A program made the translations under genes and the position numbers. Shown here piece after piece: positions 15,555 to 21,603 of a stretch of DNA of 21,603 nucleotides (position 1 is the first letter of the stretch; the number at the start of each line of letters is the position of its first letter). The notes under the pieces were generated by a model, which was not told the DNA's origin, made no database searches, and saw nothing but the letters and a program-made list of their open reading frames with translations. The stretch spans positions 1-21,603 of the forward strand of contig JAFGNI010000767.1 in NCBI GenBank assembly GCA_016927095.1. The letters are read 5' to 3'. The stretch comes from Anaerolineae bacterium (GTDB lineage Bacteria; Chloroflexota; Anaerolineae; B4-G1; SLSP01).

Positions 15555-15644
15555 GGCTCGCCTCCTCGATGACGCTGACATAACCAGTCTCGCCGTGCTG
15601 CTGGCTACGTACGAGCCGCCTCCCTACGCCAACCTCACGAAGCT

Positions 15645-15673
15645 AGCATACAGCAAGGGCAGGTGTTGCACAA
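15645..15673 (-). promoter_or_regulatory. Possible DUF2255 promoter
   Basis: TTGTGC and TATGCT on the minus strand are separated by 17 bases. Both match consensus only partly. The leader would be about 80 bases. Confidence 0.33.
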
Positions 15674-15834
15674 CGGCCCGCAACTGCAGGCCCATCGCTC
15701 TAGACCGTCCGGGAAGGTAGTGAGCGCCCCGCACAGGAAGCCGACGACGACATCGCACGACCATCCGGGTCGCAGCTGCCGTATAGCTTCCCGGAAGTTT
15801 CAGATGCAGACGTTCCGGACACGGTCACGTCGAG

Positions 15835-15863
15835 TTTCTGCACGGTGACCCACATGCGATAAT
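15835..15863 (+). promoter_or_regulatory. Possible promoter of the tandem GNAT gene
   Basis: GATAAT (15858-15863) is a good -10. The hexamer 17 bases upstream, TTTCTG (15835-15840), is a weak -35. The leader would be about 20 bases. Confidence 0.38.
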
Positions 15864-15889
15864 CGCGCAGATCAGACCACGGAGACACA

Positions 15890-16780
15890 ATGCAACATCG
15901 CAAGATGGGATCGCTACCCGAGAGAAACGATACTATAGAGACCATCAACATCACCAATGCCGAAACCGATGCACACGGGGCCAAGAAGGAGAACACCTTC
16001 ATCGCACTGAACCAAGATGGTGGGTATCTTGGTTCGTTGCGCATCTACCCATTCTACGACGAGGATATTGAGCCAGAGCATCCACACAACCTTTATCTCC
16101 ACTTGCATAGCCCGGAGGGACAAGAGATGAGCCCGGCGGCGAGAGACCCGTTGCTGGCGCAGGCCCTACGACGTGCAAAGGAGATTAAGCGCGAAGCCCA
16201 GCAGACAAAGACGCGGGTATACGCGTGTCTTCTCAAGCAGCAGCAAGAAGAGATCGCCTACTTCCTGCGGCGGGGATTCACACACGATGAGGAGATGTAC
16301 ATCCTCGAACGATATGCAGCCGAAGCCCCACGACCCGCGGATGCTCCCCAGGGCACCGCAATCCAGGTTTGGTCGATGGCGACTCCTGCGGACCAGCATC
16401 GCTTCATCGAGGTACATAGAACTGTCTTTCCGCGTCACCCATACAGTACTGAGAGCTTGCGGGAGTTGCAGTCACTCCCGGATTGGCGGAACTACACGGC
16501 ATTCGATGAAGACGAGATCGTGGGAAACATCATGGTGTATGTCCAGCGCGACGGCGCTGGGATTGGCTACATCGAAGATCTGTTCGTCCTCAAGCCCTGG
16601 CGGCAGCGCGGCCTTGGCAGGTGCCTGGTCACTACCGCGTTGGTATACTTTCACAGCATCGGCGTAGATCGCGTCAGGCTGGAGGTCTGGAGCGCCAACA
16701 GACCAGCACTGCATCTCTGCGGGGCTCTTGGATTCTCAGCGATTGACGAGACAGAGATCGCTGTGGGTAGGTATGTCTAG
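15890..16780 (+). CDS. Tandem GNAT-family N-acetyltransferase
   Basis: The 296-aa protein starts at 15890 with GGAG (15881-15884) 5 bases before. The N-terminal half (about 35-145) has a degenerate GNAT outline (FIALNQDGGYLGSLRIYP ... LLKQQQEEIAYFLRRGFTHDEEMYILERY). The C-terminal half is a full GNAT domain: IVGNIMVYVQ, GIGYIEDLFVLKPWRQRGLGRCLVTTAL with the acetyl-CoA loop RQRGLG (238-243), then VDRVRLEVWSANRPALHLCGALGFSAID. It acetylates an unknown amine in the cytosol. It has the same two-domain layout as the acetyltransferase at 6407-7321, although the sequences are clearly different. By eye the gene is less GC-rich at third positions than its neighbours (CAT, GAT, ATA and AGA codons are common), so it may be a more recent arrival. 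Confidence 0.84.
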   Translation: MQHRKMGSLPERNDTIETINITNAETDAHGAKKENTFIALNQDGGYLGSLRIYPFYDEDIEPEHPHNLYLHLHSPEGQEMSPAARDPLLAQALRRAKEIKREAQQTKTRVYACLLKQQQEEIAYFLRRGFTHDEEMYILERYAAEAPRPADAPQGTAIQVWSMATPADQHRFIEVHRTVFPRHPYSTESLRELQSLPDWRNYTAFDEDEIVGNIMVYVQRDGAGIGYIEDLFVLKPWRQRGLGRCLVTTALVYFHSIGVDRVRLEVWSANRPALHLCGALGFSAIDETEIAVGRYV

Positions 16781-16800
16781 CAGCGCAAACCACGGCGGAG

Positions 16801-16829
16801 TTGCCAAGTGCCGTCGCTCTGAGTATGGT
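16801..16829 (+). promoter_or_regulatory. Sigma70-like promoter of the GH92 gene
   Basis: TTGCCA (16801-16806, 5 of 6) and TATGGT (16824-16829, 4 of 6) are separated by 17 bases, just after the GNAT stop. The predicted start near 16836 would give a leader of 30 to 60 bases, depending on which start codon is used. Confidence 0.5.
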
Positions 16830-16867
16830 AGAAGTACGCCTTTCGGTAATTCGCTAAGCAAAACCCT

Positions 16868-19054
16868 ATGCAGCCTCTAGCAGAAAGCAGGCGCCCTATG
16901 AACTTGGAGTACGTGAATCCCAACATCGGTGGCATTGGTCACCTCCTGAAAGCGACCTACCCCACCGTCTATCGCCCCCACGGCATGGTCGGCGTCACCC
17001 CACAGTTCGACCCGGCGGTCAACGACCGCTACCTCGCCGACCACATCCACGGATTCCCGGTGCCGGTGCACCTCCACCGGAACGGCGGCAATCCGCAGCT
17101 GATGCCGGTGACGGGTTCGCCGCTCCCAGTGCCCGAAGACTGCGCCTCCTTCTTCGATCACGACTTCGAGATCGCGGCGCCTCATCGGTATGAAGTGCTC
17201 CTGGAGCGCTACGACATCACAGCGGAGTTCACCACTACGCGGCACGGCGTCGTCTACCGCTTCACATTTCCGCAAGACCGGAGCCCCTGCCTGCTGCTGG
17301 CGCCGAGGAAAGCGACCATCGACCATATCGACGACACGAGCATCGAAGGCCACCAGGATCTGGGCGGCGATGTTACCGGCTATTTCAACCTCCGCCTCGA
17401 CCAGCCCGTCGCCCATCGCGACGACCTGCACTCGGGCATCCGGTTCCACTTCACGGGGATCCAGCCGCTTGAAGCCCGCATCGGCGTCTCCCTCATCGAC
17501 GCCGCGCAGGCCCGCCGCAACCTCGAGCGGGAGCTAGGCGACCGCACCTTTGATCAGCTGGCCGAGGAAGCCAAACAGGAGTGGGAGGCTGTCCTGGCCC
17601 AGATCCGGGTCGAGGGTGGCAGCGCGACCCAGCGCCGCACCCTCTACACCGCGCTCTATCGCTATATGGGCCGCATGCAGAACATCACCGAGGAGGGCCG
17701 CTATTTCAGCGCCTACGACGGTCGCGTCCACACCGGCGAGCCCGACTTCTACGTGACCGACCAGATCTGGGACACCTTCCGCAGCGCCCATCCCCTGCGG
17801 CTGCTGATCGATCCCCAACGCGAGCTCGATATGCTGCGCTCCTACGTGCGGATGGCCACCCAGTCCGGCTGGCTGCCCCGCTTCCCGATGGTGGGCGGCG
17901 ACGTCCCCTGCATGCTCGGCCACCACACCATCGCGGCCCTCGTCGATGCCTACCGCAAGGGGCTGACCGACTTCGATGTCGAGGCAGCCTACGCACTGAT
18001 GCTCAAGACCGTCACCGGGGCGACCAAACTTCCCTGGCGCAACGGCCCGCTGACCGATCTCGATCGCTTCTACATGGAGGAGGGCTATCTCCCGGCGCTG
18101 GCACCGGACGAGGAGGAGACCGTCCCCGAGGTCCACCCCTTTGAGAGGCGTCAAGCGGTCGCCGTCAGCCTGGAGTGCTGCTACGACGAGTACGTCCTGG
18201 GCCAGATGGCGAGCAAGCTAGGTAGAGACGATGACGCTGCCACCTTCCTCAACCGGGCCGGCAACTATCGCAAGCTCTACAACCCCGCCAACGGCTTCGT
18301 GGCCCCGCGCGGCGCCAATGGTGCCTGGATCGAGCCCTTCGACCCCAAGCTCTCCGGCGGCCAGGGCGGGCGCGCCTACTACGCCGAGTGCAACGCCTGG
18401 ACCTACACCTGGAGCGTTCAACACGACGTGGCGGGCCTGATCGACCTGATGGGCGGTCGCGAGGCCTTCGTCGAGCGGCTGGATCAGCTCTTCATCGAGC
18501 CCTGCGGCAACGCCAAGTACCACTTCCTGGGCCAGTTCCCCGACTCTACCGGCCTGATCGGCCAGTTCGTCACCGGTAACGAGCCCAGCTTCCACATCCC
18601 CTACCTCTATAACTGGGCTGGCGCACCCTGGAAGACCCAGCGCCGCGTCCGCCAGATCATGGACATCTGGTTCGACGACACCCCACTGGGCCTCTGCGGC
18701 GACGAGGACGGCGGCGCGATGAGCGCGTGGCACATCTTCAACGCTATTGGCTTCTTCCCCACCTGCCCCGGCGAGCCCTACTACGCCCTGGGCAGCCCAG
18801 TCTTCGAGCGCATCGAGCTCCATCCGCCCGACGGCCCTGTGGTCACCATCAACGCCGAGGGAAGCAGCCCGCAGAACAAGTACATCCACGGCGCCGAGCT
18901 CAACGGCAAGCCGCACGACCGCCCGTGGTTCCTCCACGAGGCCATCCAAGACGGCGGCGAGCTCACCCTCATGATGGGCCCACGCCCCAACAAGGCCTGG
19001 GGCAGCCGTACCGAGGACGCCCCGCCCTCGCTGAGCGATGGGGAACAGAGGTGA
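16868..19054 (+). CDS. Glycoside hydrolase family 92 (alpha-mannosidase family)
   Basis: This is a calcium-dependent exo-alpha-mannosidase family of inverting enzymes. The N-terminal signature YVNPNIGGIGHLLKATYPT and PHGMVGVTPQFDP is that of GH92. The C-terminal part has YYAECNAWTYTW (Glu507, the likely general acid by analogy with Bt3990), GNEPSFHIPYLYNWAGAPWK and GDEDGGAMSAW (Asp612 and Asp614, the general-base pair). It ends with GSPVFERIELH, NKYIHGAELNGKP and GGELTLMMGPRPNKAWGS. The length of 728 aa is normal. No signal peptide or lipobox is present, unusual for a family mostly exported, so the product appears cytosolic. Two starts are possible, 16868 and 16898 (MNLEYVNPN); neither has a strong Shine-Dalgarno and the second may be right. 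Linkage specificity cannot be read. Confidence 0.9.
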   Translation: MQPLAESRRPMNLEYVNPNIGGIGHLLKATYPTVYRPHGMVGVTPQFDPAVNDRYLADHIHGFPVPVHLHRNGGNPQLMPVTGSPLPVPEDCASFFDHDFEIAAPHRYEVLLERYDITAEFTTTRHGVVYRFTFPQDRSPCLLLAPRKATIDHIDDTSIEGHQDLGGDVTGYFNLRLDQPVAHRDDLHSGIRFHFTGIQPLEARIGVSLIDAAQARRNLERELGDRTFDQLAEEAKQEWEAVLAQIRVEGGSATQRRTLYTALYRYMGRMQNITEEGRYFSAYDGRVHTGEPDFYVTDQIWDTFRSAHPLRLLIDPQRELDMLRSYVRMATQSGWLPRFPMVGGDVPCMLGHHTIAALVDAYRKGLTDFDVEAAYALMLKTVTGATKLPWRNGPLTDLDRFYMEEGYLPALAPDEEETVPEVHPFERRQAVAVSLECCYDEYVLGQMASKLGRDDDAATFLNRAGNYRKLYNPANGFVAPRGANGAWIEPFDPKLSGGQGGRAYYAECNAWTYTWSVQHDVAGLIDLMGGREAFVERLDQLFIEPCGNAKYHFLGQFPDSTGLIGQFVTGNEPSFHIPYLYNWAGAPWKTQRRVRQIMDIWFDDTPLGLCGDEDGGAMSAWHIFNAIGFFPTCPGEPYYALGSPVFERIELHPPDGPVVTINAEGSSPQNKYIHGAELNGKPHDRPWFLHEAIQDGGELTLMMGPRPNKAWGSRTEDAPPSLSDGEQR

Positions 19055-19201
19055 GGAAGGTCGATGCTTCTGCAGATCCGGCGGTTCGACATCCGTCCCA
19101 TGAGAGTCCAGATGTGGACAGGACCTTACTTTCAAAAGGGAGACAAGTCACCCTGATCACCGCCATCGCACCCCGGCATAGTTCAATCTCCATGAGACCC
19201 C

Positions 19202-19286
19202 GCCTGTCATTCAGAGCGAAGCGAAGAATCTCCTGCCTCGATAGTGATCCAGGTTGTCCAGGCAAGCGAGGCTATGAGTGACAGGC
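19202..19286. repeat. Palindromic repeat with GAAGCGAAGAATC core
   Basis: The ends GCCTGTCATTCAGAGC (19202-19217) and GCTATGAGTGACAGGC (19271-19286) are inverted with 14 of 16 positions matching. A second inverted pair, GCCTCG/CGAGGC, lies inside. The left part reads CATTCAGAGCGAAGCGAAGA, a form of the widely dispersed CATTCTGAGCGAAGCGAAGAATC element found in many bacterial genomes. It has no coding capacity and resembles a REP or MITE-like element. Confidence 0.68.
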
Positions 19287-19347
19287 CAGTAGGCCAAGCA
19301 CAACCCACAATCAAGTCCGGCGAAGGATTACGTGCCCCAGAATCTGG

Positions 19348-19395
19348 GCGCCTCTTGAGGCGCAAGACGAGCTCTCCAATATCGGAGAGCTCGTC
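19348..19395. terminator. Tandem hairpins downstream of the VOC gene (likely bidirectional terminator)
   Basis: GCGCCTC-TT-GAGGCGC (19348-19363) is followed by GACGAGCTCTCC-AATATC-GGAGAGCTCGTC (19366-19395), a perfect 12-bp stem. A smaller CCAG/CTGG hairpin abuts at 19337-19347. For the minus-strand VOC gene the large hairpin starts 27 bases after the stop. U-tracts are poor, so termination is likely but not certain. Confidence 0.55.
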
Positions 19396-19422
19396 TCGTC
19401 CCTGAACAGAGTCAGATGTCGG

Positions 19423-19845
19423 CTAATCCGTCTGGAAGAACTCGATCACCTCGCCGCTGGGTCCCTTGAAGAAGGCCACGGTCGCCGCGATGTCAGCCAA
19501 GGTGACGTCCTTAGGCTCCATGGTCACCTCGAAACCTGCCGCACGAACGCGCTCAATGGCCGCCGCAGCGTCGGCGGTGGCCAACGCGAGATGAACCAGC
19601 GGATCATTGGGGGTCGGGCTGCCCACCGCCGGACTATTCGCCGTGGGCGCGATCAGCTCGATGTGACTGCCGTCCCCAACATCGAGCAACATCATGCGCC
19701 GGTCTTCGGGGCCCCACTCGGCTGCGACCTGCATGCCCAGAACATCCAGGTAGAGGCGCCTGGACGCCTCCCAATCCCGCGTCTGGATGGTGATGTGGTG
19801 CAGGCCACGCGTTTTGACCACAGTGTTCTTGGTTGCGTCTGACAT
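19423..19845 (-). CDS. VOC (glyoxalase/bleomycin-resistance/dioxygenase) superfamily protein
   Basis: The start at 19845 (MSDATKNTVVKTRGLHHITI) is fixed by GGAGGAG at 19851-19857, 5 bases upstream; an in-frame start at 19905 would add residues without a site. The 140-aa protein contains two beta-alpha-beta-beta-beta modules. All four usual metal ligands appear present: His17 (GLHHITIQT), Glu63 (SHIELIAP), His85 (PLVHLALAT) and Glu135 (GEVIEFFQ). Metal-dependent isomerase, epimerase or dioxygenase-like chemistry is therefore possible; lactoylglutathione lyase or methylmalonyl-CoA epimerase-like function cannot be separated by eye. It is monocistronic, followed by hairpins and divergent from the YcaQ-like gene. 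Confidence 0.84.
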   Translation of the reverse strand: MSDATKNTVVKTRGLHHITIQTRDWEASRRLYLDVLGMQVAAEWGPEDRRMMLLDVGDGSHIELIAPTANSPAVGSPTPNDPLVHLALATADAAAAIERVRAAGFEVTMEPKDVTLADIAATVAFFKGPSGEVIEFFQTD

Positions 19846-20183
19846 GTGTTCTCCTCCAGTATGGACACAAGGGCTAGATGATGGGTTAGCGGGCGCGCCA
19901 ACCACGCACAGATCATAGGTCGTTTGCCCACTTCCGCCAGTTCACAAGCGACCTGACTCGGTCTGGCTGGGATTGTGTCAGATTCCGGTACAATACACCG
20001 AATCAGGGAGGATGCAGGCAGCCTCCCCTATCGACTGGGTTGCACACCGGGTTCCCGACGGCTAGTGGCCCGCAAAGCCGGTTCGCAATAACCGCTTCAG
20101 CGGTCCTGCGGCTGAGGCCGCGACGACACATCTCAACTACGAGGTTAATTGAGGACTAGTCGGCATCGGCACTGAGGAGGTAA
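19846..20183 (+). other. Divergent intergenic region with structured leader before the YcaQ-like gene
   Basis: A -10-like TACAAT at 19989-19994 (no good -35) is followed by about 190 bases with several hairpins: GGGAGG/CCTCCC (20006-20027), ACCGG/CCGGT (20046-20082), CCGC-TTCA-GCGG (20092-20103) and GCGGC-TGAG-GCCGC (20108-20121). It may be a structured 5' leader or a small RNA. No open frame in it looks real and I recognise no known riboswitch. Confidence 0.45.
20174..20180 (+). promoter_or_regulatory. Shine-Dalgarno with unusually short spacing
   Basis: GAGGAGG ends only 3 bases before the ATG at 20184. The site is near-perfect but closer than usual. No better in-frame start follows before the conserved region, so the start is kept. 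Confidence 0.55.
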
Positions 20184-21437
20184 ATGGCGGAAAACGCTTC
20201 CGACACGGTCTACCCGCTCGCCACCCTGAGGGCGGTCGCGCTCCACACCCAGTGCCTCACCACGCCCAACAGAGCGTCGCCCGCCCCTACCTCCGACCAT
20301 CTCGTCGACCTGGTGAAGGCGCTCGGTTACGTGCAAATCGACACCATACAAGTGGTCAACCGCCCCCACTTCATCACCTTGTGGGCGCGTCTCGGGTTAT
20401 ATGACACCGGCGACCTGGACAAGCTGCTCTACACCCCTGGACAGCGCCGGTTCTACGAGGGCTGGGGACACGCGGCCAGCATCATCCCGCTAGAGCACTA
20501 TCGCTATCACCAATGGCGGACCGATGGGCGCGTCAGCTACAACCCCAGCTATGGTGAATGGGCAAGCGAGGACCGCAATCGCGAGTTGGTTGAGGAGATA
20601 CTGACGCGCATCCGCGCCCAAGGTGCCCTCCGCGTTGGCGACTTCGAGCACAAAGGGTCCCGTAGGGGAGCTTGGTATGATTGGCGGCCCTCCAAACGGG
20701 CGCTGGAGGCGCTCTTCGCCTGGGGCGATCTGATGATAGCAGATCGCGTCAACTTCCAGCGGGTCTACGACGTGACAGAGCGCGTGATGCCCCAGTGGGT
20801 CGACACCACGCCGGTTGATCCGGATGCGGGACGGTGTTGGTGCCTGGACCAAGCGGCGAAGGCGCTTGGCGTCTTTGATACGCGCCACCTGACCTTCTAC
20901 GCCTATATGCGCGCCACGCCTGCCCGTTCGCTGATCAGGGCCCTGGTCGAGGATGGCGTCCTGGTCAAGATACATGGAGAATCCACGGACGGTAGCAGAA
21001 CCTGGTGGGTGCACCGCGACACACTACCACTGCTTCAACGTGCGGCGGACGGTGAGATCAAGCCAGAGCACACCACCTTCCTCTCTCCCTTTGACTCACT
21101 CTTCTGGGCGCCCGATCGCGATCAGACCCTGTGGGGCTTCAACCACCTGCTCGAGGCCTACAAGCCCGCCGCGGACCGTCGCTATGGCTACTTCTGCTTC
21201 CCGATCCTGCACAAGGACCGCTTGGTCGGGCGTTTTGACCCAAAACTCGATCGCGACTCGGGTGTGCTGCATCTGAATGCCCTGTATCTCGAACCGGGCA
21301 TTGAGCCGGAGGAGGAGCTGGTGGACGGCGTCGCCGCCGCGATGCACGACTTCCTCGCCTGGCATGGCGCGACAGACCTCGAAATCCAGAAGAGCGACCC
21401 ACCGGCGTTCGGCGAGAAACTGCTGAACGCCCTGTAG
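20184..21437 (+). CDS. YcaQ-family winged-helix protein (HTH_42; crosslink-repair glycosylase-like)
   Basis: The 417-aa protein has the family signature YVQIDTIQVVNRPHF with the Q-x-D pair (Gln51, Asp53). In E. coli YcaQ and Streptomyces AlkZ the equivalent pair acts in removing alkylated or crosslinked bases from DNA. Other family segments are FYEGWGHAASIIPLEHY (90-106), the winged-helix part RVGDFEHKGSRRGAWYDWRPSKRALEALF, TTFLSPFDSLFWAPDRDQTLWGF and VGRFDPKLDRDSGVLHLNALYLEPG near the end. Length agrees with the family. It probably acts in repair of DNA lesions in the nucleoid. Membership of the AlkZ (AZL-resistance) or YcaQ branch cannot be resolved by eye, and no antibiotic genes adjoin. 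The elongation factor G gene starts 24 bases downstream, so transcripts may be shared. Confidence 0.86.
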   Translation: MAENASDTVYPLATLRAVALHTQCLTTPNRASPAPTSDHLVDLVKALGYVQIDTIQVVNRPHFITLWARLGLYDTGDLDKLLYTPGQRRFYEGWGHAASIIPLEHYRYHQWRTDGRVSYNPSYGEWASEDRNRELVEEILTRIRAQGALRVGDFEHKGSRRGAWYDWRPSKRALEALFAWGDLMIADRVNFQRVYDVTERVMPQWVDTTPVDPDAGRCWCLDQAAKALGVFDTRHLTFYAYMRATPARSLIRALVEDGVLVKIHGESTDGSRTWWVHRDTLPLLQRAADGEIKPEHTTFLSPFDSLFWAPDRDQTLWGFNHLLEAYKPAADRRYGYFCFPILHKDRLVGRFDPKLDRDSGVLHLNALYLEPGIEPEEELVDGVAAAMHDFLAWHGATDLEIQKSDPPAFGEKLLNAL

Positions 21438-21461
21438 CATGCCTAGTCCCTTGGAGCACCT

Positions 21462-21603
21462 GTGACCAAGCGCAACAGCAAGATTCGCACCATCCGCAAC
21501 ATCGGCATCATCGCCCATATCGATGCGGGCAAGACCACGCTGACGGAGCGCGTACTCTATATCACCGGGCGCACGCACCGCGTCGGTTCCGTCGACGAAG
21601 GCA
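21462..21603 (+). CDS. fusA: Elongation factor G, N-terminal fragment (truncated by window end)
   Basis: Translation from GTG at 21462 gives 47 residues; GGAG (21453-21456) lies 5 bases upstream. The visible part contains the EF-G P-loop AHIDAGKTT (18-26), preceded by [10 protein letters not shown] and followed by [21 protein letters not shown]. The DAGKTT form separates it from LepA and TypA (DHGK), and RF3 has SHPDAGK. This GTPase drives ribosomal translocation. The VGSVDEG ending is seen in both EF-G and EF-G2 types, so a paralogue is possible. It is cut by the right edge, and follows the YcaQ-like gene in the same direction. No rpsL or rpsG is visible upstream, so this is not the classical str operon position. 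Confidence 0.85.
   Translation, partial: MTKRNSKIRTIRNIGIIAHIDAGKTTLTERVLYITGRTHRVGSVDEG

Larger units (their letters stand above)
15582..15889. other. Divergent intergenic region between DUF2255 and tandem GNAT genes
   Basis: It holds tentative promoters for both neighbours: on the minus strand TTGTGC (15668-15673) and TATGCT (15645-15650), 17 bases apart, and on the plus strand GATAAT at 15858-15863. No gene is supported here; a minus-strand open frame crossing 15700-16044 is antisense to the GNAT gene. Confidence 0.5.
19055..19422. other. Intergenic region with palindromic element and hairpins
   Basis: Between the convergent GH92 and VOC genes lie a palindromic repeat (19202-19286) and a cluster of small hairpins (19337-19395). 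Bases 19055-19201 show no gene or clear signal. Confidence 0.6.

Noticed and set aside
15700..16044. A minus-strand open frame with a hydrophobic stretch
   Set aside because: It overlaps the start of the tandem GNAT gene on the opposite strand; the hydrophobic run is the complement of ordinary polar codons and there is no start signal.
18218..19135. A 305-codon minus-strand open frame
   Set aside because: Antisense to the conserved catalytic half of GH92; no domain seen.
1..21603. CRISPR array, tRNA, rRNA, transposase, phage or defence genes
   Set aside because: Looked for direct repeats with regular spacing, CCA/T-loop patterns and family motifs; none found in the window.

Overview
The window reads as a chromosomal contig from a GC-rich bacterium, most likely a Chloroflexota member (Anaerolineae/Caldilineae type), probably from a metagenome. 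The main clue is the secreted right-handed beta-helix protein ending in HGIYLPVVGRR, a tail I associate with secreted Chloroflexota proteins. Supporting clues are the GC-rich codon use, Shine-Dalgarno sites (AGGAGG) mixed with an apparently leaderless gene, and the mix of DUF2255, YcaQ-like, tandem-GNAT and GH92 genes. The phylum is an inference; no rRNA or tRNA lies in the window.

Layout. (1) Bases 1-5294, minus strand: a two-gene secreted-protein unit, with a 1135-aa beta-helix protein first and then an FG-GAP/DUF11 protein that runs off the left edge. (2) Bases 5707-10180: unlinked small-molecule genes. These are a class I methyltransferase converging on a tandem-GNAT acetyltransferase, an amidase-signature hydrolase with a strong promoter and no visible leader, a small ABM-like protein and a nitroreductase. 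(3) Bases 10325-13155: a translationally coupled pair (ATGA overlap) of a cytosolic beta-helix protein and a clan-A-like glycoside hydrolase with a DUF4038/putative collagen-binding-type fold. (4) Bases 13627-15087: a radical SAM enzyme with its own promoter, followed by a long hairpin repeat. (5) Bases 15165-19054: a DUF2255 protein, a second tandem GNAT and a GH92 alpha-mannosidase-family enzyme without a signal peptide. (6) Bases 19423-21603: a VOC/glyoxalase protein, then a YcaQ-family winged-helix protein preceded by a structured leader and followed 24 bases later by the start of elongation factor G.

How the genes fit together. Carbohydrate themes recur: two beta-helix proteins, one GH-A-like enzyme and GH92. 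No sugar transporter, SusCD-like pair or regulator is present, so this is not a complete utilisation locus. The three presumed sugar-active proteins at 10325-13155 and 16868-19054 lack signal peptides and would act in the cytosol, unless export is by an unusual route. Most other genes have individual promoters and look like ordinary housekeeping or accessory genes.

The most notable non-coding signal is a family of hairpin repeats built on GGTGGGGTGCAC, with copies at 5375-5458, 7432-7464 and 15095-15143, all intergenic. A different palindromic element carrying the GAAGCGAAGAATC core lies at 19202-19286. I found no complete undescribed defence, CRISPR, phage or transposase system.
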